A stretch of 10,265 bases of DNA from Alphaproteobacteria bacterium (lineage in GTDB: Bacteria; Pseudomonadota; Alphaproteobacteria; Micavibrionales; Micavibrionaceae): NCBI GenBank assembly GCA_030639165.1, contig DAOWDF010000028.1, forward strand, positions 1 through 10,265, given 5' to 3'. This document shows, piece after piece, positions 1 to 5,725 of the stretch (within the stretch, counting starts at the first letter, position 1; each line of letters opens with the position of its first letter). Under the pieces are notes generated by a model. It searched no databases, was not told where the DNA came from, and saw nothing but the letters and a program-made list of their open reading frames with translations. The position numbers and the translations under genes are program-made.

Positions 1-1244
1 ATGCAAGTTCTATGGCTGTGCGCCTAGCAGATGAATCTGTATGTATCGGCCCGCCAGCAGGTAAGGACAGCTACCTGAATATTCCTGCTATACTTACAGC
101 TGCCTCACTAACGGGCGCAGAAGCTATTCATCCTGGATATGGTTTCTTATCTGAAAACGCACAATTCGCACGCATGGTTGAAGAGCATGGATTTACATTT
201 ATTGGGCCATCTGCCGACCTGATTGAGCGCATGGGCGATAAAGTTCGCGCTAAACAAACTGTTAAGGAAATCGGTATTCCCGTTGTACCTGGATCAGGTG
301 GAGCAGTTGAAAGCGTAGAAGACGGCGAAAAACTAGCTATTGAGATGGGCTTCCCAATTATCATCAAAGCAGCAAGTGGCGGTGGCGGCAAGGGGATGCA
401 GGTTGTAACCGAAGCATCAGCATTTGCCGAAGCCTACAATACAGCGCGTCGCGAAGCGAAAGTTAACTTTGGCGACGATACGGTTTATGTAGAAAAATAC
501 CTTAAAAATCCTCGCCATGTTGAAATTCAAGTTTTTGGCGATTCTCATGGAAATGCTATTCATTTGGGTGAGCGCGATTGCTCTATTCAGCGTCGCCACC
601 AAAAATTAGTAGAAGAAGCCCCATCTCCTGTACTAACCCAAGAGCAACGTGATGAAATTGGTGAACTATCTGCTAATTTAGTGCGTAATTTGAATTATCT
701 GGGCGCTGGAACTATCGAATTCCTATTTGAAGACGGCAAATTTTATTTCATGGAAATGAACACCCGTATTCAAGTTGAGCACCCTGTAACGGAAATGATT
801 ACTGGACTTGATTTAATTGCGGAGCAAATAAAAGTTGCGTCTGGCTTACCACTAACGGTTAGTAAGACAAATTTCCGTTTCCGCGGGCACGCTATTGAAA
901 TCCGTATTAACGCAGAAGATCCAGATACATTTGTACCGTCACCAGGGAAAATAACACAATTCCACGCTCCTGGTGGTCTAGGCGTACGCTTTGATAGCGC
1001 CGTGTATGCGGGATACTCAATCCCACCATATTACGATTCTATGATCGGCAAGCTGATTGTTCATGGTCGTACGCGTGAAGAATGCATAAGCCGCCTTCTA
1101 AGAGCTATCCGTGAAACCGTAATTGAGGGCGTTAAAACTACGCTGCCTTTACATGAATGGATATTGAAGCAACCAGAATTTATCTCTGGTGAGTACACGA
1201 TTAAATGGCTTGAGGAAAAACTCGCAGAGAAAAATGGCGAGTAG
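1..1244 (+). CDS. accC: Biotin carboxylase subunit of acetyl-CoA carboxylase (5' end missing)
   Basis: This subunit carboxylates the biotin on AccB using ATP and bicarbonate, the first half of the acetyl-CoA carboxylase reaction that makes malonyl-CoA for fatty acid synthesis in the cytoplasm. The reading frame is open from the first base; compared with the 449-residue E. coli protein about 38 N-terminal residues lie outside the window, so the in-frame ATG at 12 is internal (it precedes the conserved RLADESVCIGP). Visible family signatures are HPGYGFLSEN, the ATP-grasp glycine loop IIKAASGGGGKGM (Lys of E. coli Lys159), RRHQKLVEEAP, and the active-site block EMNTRIQVEHPVTEM, which holds the Mg/ATP and bicarbonate ligands (E. 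coli Glu288, Asn290, Arg292, Glu296). GGLGVRFDS contains the Arg338 equivalent. The C-terminus is complete. aat follows after 31 bases in the same direction and may be co-transcribed. accB is expected just upstream, outside the window. Confidence 0.97.
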   Translation, partial: ASSMAVRLADESVCIGPPAGKDSYLNIPAILTAASLTGAEAIHPGYGFLSENAQFARMVEEHGFTFIGPSADLIERMGDKVRAKQTVKEIGIPVVPGSGGAVESVEDGEKLAIEMGFPIIIKAASGGGGKGMQVVTEASAFAEAYNTARREAKVNFGDDTVYVEKYLKNPRHVEIQVFGDSHGNAIHLGERDCSIQRRHQKLVEEAPSPVLTQEQRDEIGELSANLVRNLNYLGAGTIEFLFEDGKFYFMEMNTRIQVEHPVTEMITGLDLIAEQIKVASGLPLTVSKTNFRFRGHAIEIRINAEDPDTFVPSPGKITQFHAPGGLGVRFDSAVYAGYSIPPYYDSMIGKLIVHGRTREECISRLLRAIRETVIEGVKTTLPLHEWILKQPEFISGEYTIKWLEEKLAEKNGE

Positions 1245-1275
1245 CATCTCCCCTGTTCTCATGGCATTATAATTA

Positions 1276-1932
1276 ATGGCAGATACACTGACATCCGAGT
1301 TATTACTAGCGGCATATTCCCAAGGAATATTTCCGATGGCGGATAGCGCGAAAAGCAAGGATTTCCACTGGATATGCCCTGAGATGCGTGGGCAAATTTC
1401 AATCTATGATATGCATATTCCGCGTCGGTTAAAGAAAAATATTCGCCGTATGAAAATAAATGGCGAAGCTTACGAGATACGGATTAACTCTGATTTTTGT
1501 GGCGTTATTAGTGCTTGCGCTGAGGTTACTGAAAGCCGCAAAGAGACATGGATTAATGAACAAATCAAACAAGCCTACTGCACTCTAAATGAAGAAGGAC
1601 ATGCGCATTCAGTTGAGTGTTGGCAAAATAATGTAATGGTTGGCGGGCTATACGGCATTTCTATAGGAGGTGTATTTTTTGGCGAGAGCATGTTTTCTAA
1701 AGTACGCGATGCGAGCAAGGTTGCTTTGGTTCACCTAGTGGCGCGCTTATATCATGCGGGATATAAAATCCTAGATACACAATTTACCAATGAACATTTA
1801 GAGCAATTCGGGGTTTACGAGACGCCCCACGAAAAATACATAAAACAGCTAGAAGCAGCGATACCACTATCATGTAATTTTAATGTTTCTGATATCACAG
1901 AAAAGAAATTGATTGATAATTACCTTAATTAA
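1276..1932 (+). CDS. aat: Leucyl/phenylalanyl-tRNA--protein transferase
   Basis: This enzyme transfers Leu or Phe from aminoacyl-tRNA to proteins with N-terminal Lys or Arg, creating primary N-degrons for ClpS/ClpAP; it is cytoplasmic. The 218 residues match the family along their length: GIFPMAD (17-23), TWINEQI (91-97), GHAHSVECW (108-116), GGLYG (123-127), FFGESMFS (134-141), DASKVALVHLV (145-155) and ILDTQF (165-170). Asp167 and Gln169 align with the Asp186/Gln188 pair implicated in catalysis in E. coli Aat. It is of the short alphaproteobacterial type that begins almost directly at the GIFPM region. No good Shine-Dalgarno sequence precedes the ATG; the context ATTAATGG suggests translation following accC. 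The last 20 residues or so are not conserved in family members I know. Its TAA overlaps the stop codon of the convergent DUF2155 gene. Confidence 0.96.
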   Translation: MADTLTSELLLAAYSQGIFPMADSAKSKDFHWICPEMRGQISIYDMHIPRRLKKNIRRMKINGEAYEIRINSDFCGVISACAEVTESRKETWINEQIKQAYCTLNEEGHAHSVECWQNNVMVGGLYGISIGGVFFGESMFSKVRDASKVALVHLVARLYHAGYKILDTQFTNEHLEQFGVYETPHEKYIKQLEAAIPLSCNFNVSDITEKKLIDNYLN

Positions 1933-2462
1933 TCCTGAGCTGAATCCACTGCTGCGCCCAATTCTTCAACTTTATTTTCTGGCGGGTCTTCTGATACTAC
2001 GCCATCTTCATCATTATTATCTTCGCTTGCACTATTCTCAAGCTGCACCGATTTACTGATTTCCTTATCTTCTAGACAATCAAGAACCCAAACATCATAA
2101 ACAGGGTGGTCCATATGTGATAGACCAGGAGAAGAAGAGAACATCCAGCCACTAAAAACCCATTGAGATTTATTTTCTACGCCCTTTTCCCAAATCTGTA
2201 AAAAAGCAGCAGATTCTGGCTCATCAATGGGCGATGACTTTTGACAAGACTGCACCCTTATATAAAGATTACCAAATTTTAATGTATCGCCTATTCTGGT
2301 ATCGAATGTCACAGTACGCGCTGTAATTTTATCCAGTGACTGTAATTGAACACGCGGGTATTCACTCATATCACGAGCATGAGATATATTAGTGGAGCTT
2401 GCCATCAGTGCAGTAAAAATGCAAAAGCACGTGCAATATAGTAAATTATTTCTCTTTATCAT
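1929..2462 (-). CDS. DUF2155-family secreted protein
   Basis: This is a member of the DUF2155 family, which is known from alphaproteobacteria and has no established function. From the chosen start it is 177 residues long: a signal peptide (cleavage likely after SHA, residue 29), a conserved core at about 36-130, and a low-complexity acidic tail at about 140-177. The family hallmark is WVFSGWMFSSSPGLSHMDHP (101-120) followed by VYDVWVLDC. Cys73 and Cys129 probably form a disulphide in the periplasm (inference). The frame is open upstream to 2540, but that would run through the mlaD-like coding region and bury the signal peptide; starting at 2462 gives a clean signal sequence and a 17-base overlap with the end of the mlaD-like gene, suggesting translational coupling. 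This gene next to aat and an NDUFA12 gene is a recurrent alphaproteobacterial arrangement. The acidic tail is probably variable and disordered. Confidence 0.87.
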   Translation of the reverse strand: MIKRNNLLYCTCFCIFTALMASSTNISHARDMSEYPRVQLQSLDKITARTVTFDTRIGDTLKFGNLYIRVQSCQKSSPIDEPESAAFLQIWEKGVENKSQWVFSGWMFSSSPGLSHMDHPVYDVWVLDCLEDKEISKSVQLENSASEDNNDEDGVVSEDPPENKVEELGAAVDSAQD

Positions 2463-2901
2463 CTTGCATACTAAAAATAAATTGTCCCAAAAGCTGCTCA
2501 AGATTTTGTGGCGCTTGAGTATATTGTATAGCATCACCATCTTCTAACGTATCTTCATCTGCGCCTGGTTCAAGCGACATATAAAGACCTCCAAGCAAGC
2601 CCTCACTGCTAACTAAGGCCGCAGTATCTGTCGGAACTTTATATTGATCACGCAAATTGATATGAACGCGCGCCAAATAAATTTCTGGCAATAATTCAAT
2701 ATTAGTAATAGAGCCGACTTTTACACCACTAATTTGAACTTCATCACCGATCATAAGTCCGCCGATATTGGAAAAGTCAGCTGTTACAGTGTAACCGTCA
2801 GCAGCTCCTACATCAGCTGTTTTAATGCTATATGTAAGGAAAAGTCCAGCAGCAATAATTACTACTAATCCCAATATTGTTTCTGCAATGCTGCGTTTCA
2901 T
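2446..2901 (-). CDS. mlaD: MlaD-like MCE-domain lipid transport protein
   Basis: This protein is predicted to be the inner-membrane-anchored periplasmic MCE ring subunit that binds phospholipid and works with the MlaFEB ABC transporter to maintain outer-membrane lipid asymmetry. Of 151 residues, 7-25 form an N-terminal transmembrane segment and about 37-115 an MCE domain, with ADFSNIGGLMIGDEVQISGV and the characteristic LLGGLYMSLEPG near its end. The C-terminal stretch NLEQLLGQFIFS resembles the LEDLIGQFLY tail helix of E. coli MlaD, which lines the central pore. The length suits a short MlaD (E. coli about 183). A weak ribosome binding site (AGAG) lies about 10 bases before the ATG. It sits 53 bases after the NDUFA12-like gene and overlaps the DUF2155 start, so the three are probably one transcript. 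No mlaE, mlaF, mlaC or mlaB lies nearby, so the partner transporter must be encoded elsewhere. Confidence 0.93.
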   Translation of the reverse strand: MKRSIAETILGLVVIIAAGLFLTYSIKTADVGAADGYTVTADFSNIGGLMIGDEVQISGVKVGSITNIELLPEIYLARVHINLRDQYKVPTDTAALVSSEGLLGGLYMSLEPGADEDTLEDGDAIQYTQAPQNLEQLLGQFIFSMQDDKEK

Positions 2902-2954
2902 TATCTAATCTCTAACTGTTTGCGGATGGTTATTTATATGAAAGTTATATCTCT

Positions 2955-3350
2955 TTATTCAGATGGCGTCCACGCCTCATAATCACCGGCTACTTTTGCG
3001 CGCGCACCGTCCGATAAAATATGGCCTGATGGCCTGTAAGCCTTATTAGTACCTGTCATATTAGGTTGGTGTGGCTTTTGCCATGATTTACGGTGTGATC
3101 TTGAATTTTCATCTGGCACATTATCCGTTTGATGGTGTAGCCATCCATGCCATTCAGGCGGAACATTGCTAGCTTCTGGCGCGTCTTTATACATGACCCA
3201 GCGACGATTAAGCTTATAACCTTTGATTGGCGCAGCTTCATAATAAATATTACCCATTTGGTCTTTACCAATTTTCTTACCGCGCTTAGCCATAGTAAAA
3301 AAATTGATATGTGCAGGAGATAAAATTCCTAAAAAACTAAAAAACCCCAT
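2955..3350 (-). CDS. NADH:ubiquinone oxidoreductase subunit NDUFA12 family protein
   Basis: This is the bacterial homologue of the mitochondrial complex I accessory subunit NDUFA12 (B17.2), which binds the peripheral arm on the cytoplasmic side of the inner membrane. The 131 residues carry the family blocks GKDQMGNIYYE (28-38), RRWVMYKDAPEASNVPPEWH (49-68), GWLHH (69-73), WQKPHQPNMTGT (90-101) and GDYEAWTP (122-129). The frame is open further upstream to 3440, but the start at 3350 gives the expected MGF N-terminus and is preceded by AAGGAT about 10 bases upstream; the longer version adds an unrelated hydrophobic leader and would overlap ridA. NDUFA12 homologues are found in alphaproteobacteria and mitochondria, so this gene is a good taxonomic marker. 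It is the first gene of the probable unit with the mlaD-like and DUF2155 genes. A paralogue family (NDUFAF2) is related, but the conserved blocks and length fit NDUFA12. Confidence 0.94.
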   Translation of the reverse strand: MGFFSFLGILSPAHINFFTMAKRGKKIGKDQMGNIYYEAAPIKGYKLNRRWVMYKDAPEASNVPPEWHGWLHHQTDNVPDENSRSHRKSWQKPHQPNMTGTNKAYRPSGHILSDGARAKVAGDYEAWTPSE

Positions 3351-3424
3351 ATTTTGAATAATCCTTATTTTATTTAGTGTATTTATATCTATAGTAAATA
3401 TCATAAATCTTAAAGGACAAAAAT
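3351..3424. promoter_or_regulatory. Divergent promoter region between the NDUFA12-like gene and ridA
   Basis: These 74 very AT-rich bases separate two divergently transcribed genes and must hold at least one promoter for each. On the + strand a TATAGT hexamer (3390-3395) could be a -10 box, and on the minus strand a TATAAA hexamer (3382-3387), but neither has a convincing -35 box. A clear Shine-Dalgarno sequence AAAGGA (3412-3417) lies seven bases before the ridA ATG. The promoter role is inferred from gene orientation. Confidence 0.35.
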
Positions 3425-3886
3425 ATGAATATTGAAACAAAACTTGAAGAACTCGGCTTATCTCTACCAGCTGTAGCAGCTCCCGCAGCTAATTATGTGC
3501 CATATGTGATTTCAGGGAAGTCAATTTTTGTATCAGGGCAGATCCCATTCCTTAATGGAGAGAAGATGCATATGGGGCGTGTTGGCGAAGATTTAAGCGC
3601 AGAAGACGGAGCAGCAGCAGCGCAAGCTTGCGCACTCAATATATTAGCGCAAGTAAATGACGCTGTGGATGGAGATTGGTCAAAAGTTGTACGCTGCGTA
3701 AAGCTTGGCGGATTTGTTAACTGCACACCAGATTTTACTGATCAGCCGTTAGTGATTAAAGGAGCGTCAAATTTAATTGGCGAGGCTATGGGAGATGCTG
3801 GTAAACATGCAAGATTTGCAGTAGGAGCGCCTTCCCTGCCCTTGGGTGTAGCCGTGGAAATTGATGCAATATTTGAGTTAGTTTAG
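3425..3886 (+). CDS. ridA: RidA/YjgF-family enamine/imine deaminase
   Basis: RidA-family proteins hydrolyse reactive 2-aminoacrylate and related enamine/imine intermediates released by PLP enzymes, protecting other PLP enzymes in the cytoplasm. The 153-residue protein belongs to the slightly long subgroup with an N-terminal LEELGLSLP segment (8-15) and ANYVPYV (22-28). VFVSGQIP-like IFVSGQIP (34-41), LGGFVNCTPDF (94-104), HARFAVG (128-134) and VEIDAIF (144-150) follow the family order. Arg130 aligns with the substrate-carboxylate-binding Arg105 of E. coli RidA. Start choice is firm because AAAGGA lies seven bases upstream. The stop codon overlaps that of the convergent receiver/deaminase-like gene by four bases. 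RidA has many paralogous subgroups, and this one may differ in substrate from the classical enzyme; the symbol marks family membership. Confidence 0.93.
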   Translation: MNIETKLEELGLSLPAVAAPAANYVPYVISGKSIFVSGQIPFLNGEKMHMGRVGEDLSAEDGAAAAQACALNILAQVNDAVDGDWSKVVRCVKLGGFVNCTPDFTDQPLVIKGASNLIGEAMGDAGKHARFAVGAPSLPLGVAVEIDAIFELV

Positions 3887-4743
3887 ATTTTATCTTGTGG
3901 TGAACGATCAAACATAGTTATGGCAGCGTCGTGGCCTAGCTGTATGTATTCAGGAGTTTTATGTTCTTTGTTTTTACTAAGAACTGATCTGGCATCATTG
4001 ATTTCTGAATGGTTAAGGCCATAATAAACCTTGCCAATACCTACACTGATAATAAGTGATTTACCCATCATGGTTGGCTCACTAGAGCAATAAAGAATAC
4101 AATCAGATAGATCAGAACGCCCTATCTTCTCAGCCGCTTTTCTTATCGCCATTATTTCTGCATGCGCGGTAGGGTCAATGCGCGAGGTTATACCATTTGC
4201 TCCCTCACCTAAAACCTCACCTTTTTCATTTGCAACTACTGCGCCAAAAGGCCCGCCTTTTCCAGTTCTGGAATTTCGCTCTGCTATTTCTATGGCACGC
4301 TGCATTAACTGCTCAGGATTATAGTGAGTTTGGTGAACTTCGCTTGCCATTACATTTACATTGTGACCGTATCTCTTTAGGGAATATCTAACAACATCAA
4401 GTAACCTATCAGGCTCAACTGGCTTTTGTAGGACGCGCGTTACATCAAGCTCACTAGCGCGCAATAAAATATCACTCGAATCATCCGCAGTTATAATGAT
4501 AACTGGCAATTTTATGCTATTAAGGACTAAATATTTTACAAATTCAAAGCCGCCCTTAGGCTCCATATTCAAGTCAACAAGCGCAAGATTTATATCATTG
4601 CCGCTCAGTGCCTTGATCGCCTCATCACCATCAGAAGCCATAATGATGCCATAGCCTTGCGTTTTAAGAATAGACGCCATTAGCTCACGGCTTATCTCAT
4701 TATCTTCAGCAATTAGAATATTTACGCTTGTTATATTTTTCAT
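3883..4743 (-). CDS. CheY-like receiver fused to a guanine-deaminase-like domain that lacks its zinc cysteines
   Basis: The protein has 286 residues. Residues 7-122 form a response-regulator receiver with all key residues: Glu13/Asp14, phosphoacceptor Asp57 (LVDLNM), Thr85 (IIITAD) and Lys107 (LQKPV). After a linker (about 123-142) comes a cytidine-deaminase-fold domain closest in appearance to bacterial guanine deaminase GuaD: GGPFGAVV (163-170), DPTAHAEIMAIRKA (190-203) and LSDCILY (212-218). His194 and catalytic Glu196 are present, but the motif expected to read EPCPMC reads EPTMMG (222-227), so both zinc-ligand cysteines are replaced (Thr224, Gly227). The domain is therefore unlikely to bind catalytic zinc or deaminate; a binding or regulatory role is inference. 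There is no DNA-binding output domain. No strong ribosome binding site is seen. The gene is divergent from the pilin-like gene and convergent with ridA. A partner histidine kinase is not in the window. Confidence 0.92.
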   Translation of the reverse strand: MKNITSVNILIAEDNEISRELMASILKTQGYGIIMASDGDEAIKALSGNDINLALVDLNMEPKGGFEFVKYLVLNSIKLPVIIITADDSSDILLRASELDVTRVLQKPVEPDRLLDVVRYSLKRYGHNVNVMASEVHQTHYNPEQLMQRAIEIAERNSRTGKGGPFGAVVANEKGEVLGEGANGITSRIDPTAHAEIMAIRKAAEKIGRSDLSDCILYCSSEPTMMGKSLIISVGIGKVYYGLNHSEINDARSVLSKNKEHKTPEYIQLGHDAAITMFDRSPQDKI

Positions 4744-4839
4744 GTTTATCTGGCCAAAAATGTTTACTTAAACGTTTTATCCATTCATGTTACATTAAGT
4801 TAGTTAAAAAAACACTTCAAAAAGGGTTTAAATTTATTA
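4744..4839. promoter_or_regulatory. Divergent intergenic region between the receiver/deaminase-like gene and the pilin-like gene
   Basis: These 96 AT-rich bases must contain promoters for two divergent genes, as inferred from orientation. I found no convincing -35/-10 pair. AAAGGG (4821-4826) is the nearest Shine-Dalgarno-like run to the pilin-like start, but lies 13 bases away, longer than ideal. A TTAA-N5-TTAA repeat (4795-4807) is present but has the wrong spacing for a CtrA site. Confidence 0.3.
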
Positions 4840-5538
4840 ATGACAAATATAGAATCTCAAAAAGGTAGCGTAATATTTTATATACTTTTAGCTGTAGTAT
4901 TATTCGCGGCTCTGGGGTTTGCCGTTTCCAATATGATGCGCGGCGGTGGTGGAGATAGTGGAAATGAAAAATCAGGCATTTATGCCTCTGAGATTATGAC
5001 ATACTCACGCTCCATAAAAGAAGCTGTTAATATGGTACGTATATCAAATGAATGCAAAGATACAGAAATAAGCTTTGAACGCGCACCATTTGATGGCTCT
5101 GATACTGACTATGATAACGCTAGCAGCCCTGCTGATTTTTCCTGTCATATCTTCCATGTTAATGGCGGCGGAATATCCAACACCGAAATGCAAGATGATG
5201 TCTTCAATACAGCGTATAGTGGCAGCACTGATTTTGGCAACTGGCTAATTAGCGGGCATAATATAGTTAACGGTATAGGTGATAATGCAAATAGCGAGCT
5301 TATATTGGTTCTGCCATTCTTGAAGAGCTCTATATGCAATATAATTACGGAACGAATAGGGCAATCAAGCACAGTTGTAATTGACGCTGATGGGGTGAAT
5401 ATAACCAAGTTTACCGGTGCTTATTCGTCGGCTGCTACATATGATAATGTCGATAATATCGTACATGGCTGCATAAATATTACTGGCGGCGCAGATCCAT
5501 TGCATTATGCGTTTTTCACCACGTTAATAGCTCGTTGA
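4840..5538 (+). CDS. Unrecognised membrane-anchored protein with a pilin-like N-terminus
   Basis: I do not recognise a family. The 232-residue protein begins with a short polar stretch ending in Lys8-Gly9, then a hydrophobic helix at 11-29 (VIFYILLAVVLFAALGFAVS), then a glycine-rich turn (MMRGGGGDSG) and a long polar domain. This resembles the architecture of type IV pilins and pseudopilins, in which cleavage occurs after Gly and the helix both anchors and assembles the subunit. However, the usual Glu5 after the cleavage site is missing, so a simple single-pass anchored periplasmic protein is equally possible. The distal domain has four cysteines (72, 102, 166, 211), enough for two disulphides, and many Asn/Asp/Gly residues with likely beta structure. 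Codon use matches the neighbours and the start is the first ATG. It stands alone on its strand, divergent from the receiver/pseudo-deaminase gene; no other pilus assembly gene is nearby. Confidence 0.72.
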   Translation: MTNIESQKGSVIFYILLAVVLFAALGFAVSNMMRGGGGDSGNEKSGIYASEIMTYSRSIKEAVNMVRISNECKDTEISFERAPFDGSDTDYDNASSPADFSCHIFHVNGGGISNTEMQDDVFNTAYSGSTDFGNWLISGHNIVNGIGDNANSELILVLPFLKSSICNIITERIGQSSTVVIDADGVNITKFTGAYSSAATYDNVDNIVHGCINITGGADPLHYAFFTTLIAR

Positions 5539-5588
5539 TAAAAGTCTGAAATTAATATCAAGGCCTAAACCATACCTACCAAAACACA

Positions 5589-5617
5589 TTGATCAAATAG
5601 GAATATTTTACTATAAT
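5589..5617 (+). promoter_or_regulatory. Possible orphan sigma70-like promoter
   Basis: TTGATC (5589-5594) and a perfect TATAAT (5612-5617) are separated by exactly 17 bases. Transcription would start near 5624, just before a 16-base palindrome, and would run antisense into the 3' end of clpA. No gene lies downstream on this strand, so this is either a small RNA promoter or a chance match in AT-rich DNA. Confidence 0.3.
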
Positions 5618-5628
5618 AACATCTGTGC

Positions 5629-5644
5629 GGGCATAATTATGCCC
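5629..5644. repeat. Perfect 16-base palindrome in the convergent gap
   Basis: GGGCATAATTATGCCC reads the same on both strands. As RNA it could form a six-base-pair stem (GGGCAT/ATGCCC) with an AATT loop on either strand. It lies between the convergent pilin-like gene and clpA, where a bidirectional transcription stop is expected, but no T-run follows on either side, so a classical intrinsic terminator is not supported. A protein-binding operator is the alternative. The rest of the 187-base gap (5539-5725) shows no coding potential. Confidence 0.5.
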
Positions 5645-5725
5645 TAAAGGCAGAAAAATCGACAATCAGACTGAAGGAATGCATTTTTTCATTTAATTTC
5701 AGCGCCTTACATAGGGTACACCATG

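Noticed and set aside
128..391. Open frames antisense to accC, clpA and trhP (for example 128-391, 6720-6935 and 9648-9938).
   Set aside because: They are mirror frames of strongly conserved genes, lack ribosome binding sites and resemble nothing.
1268..1273. A perfect TATAAT three bases before the aat start codon.
   Set aside because: Transcription would begin inside the aat coding region, so it cannot drive the full gene. It is most likely chance in an AT-rich 31-base gap.
2463..2540. An N-terminal extension of the DUF2155 protein by 26 residues.
   Set aside because: The extension lies entirely within the mlaD-like coding region and would place the signal peptide internally.
3351..3440. 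An N-terminal extension of the NDUFA12-like protein by 30 residues.
   Set aside because: It would overlap the start of ridA and the promoter region, adds unrelated sequence, and the internal start has the expected MGF N-terminus and a ribosome binding site.
4795..4807. TTAA-N5-TTAA resembling a CtrA binding site.
   Set aside because: CtrA sites need a seven-base spacing (TTAA-N7-TTAA); in AT-rich DNA such half-sites are frequent.
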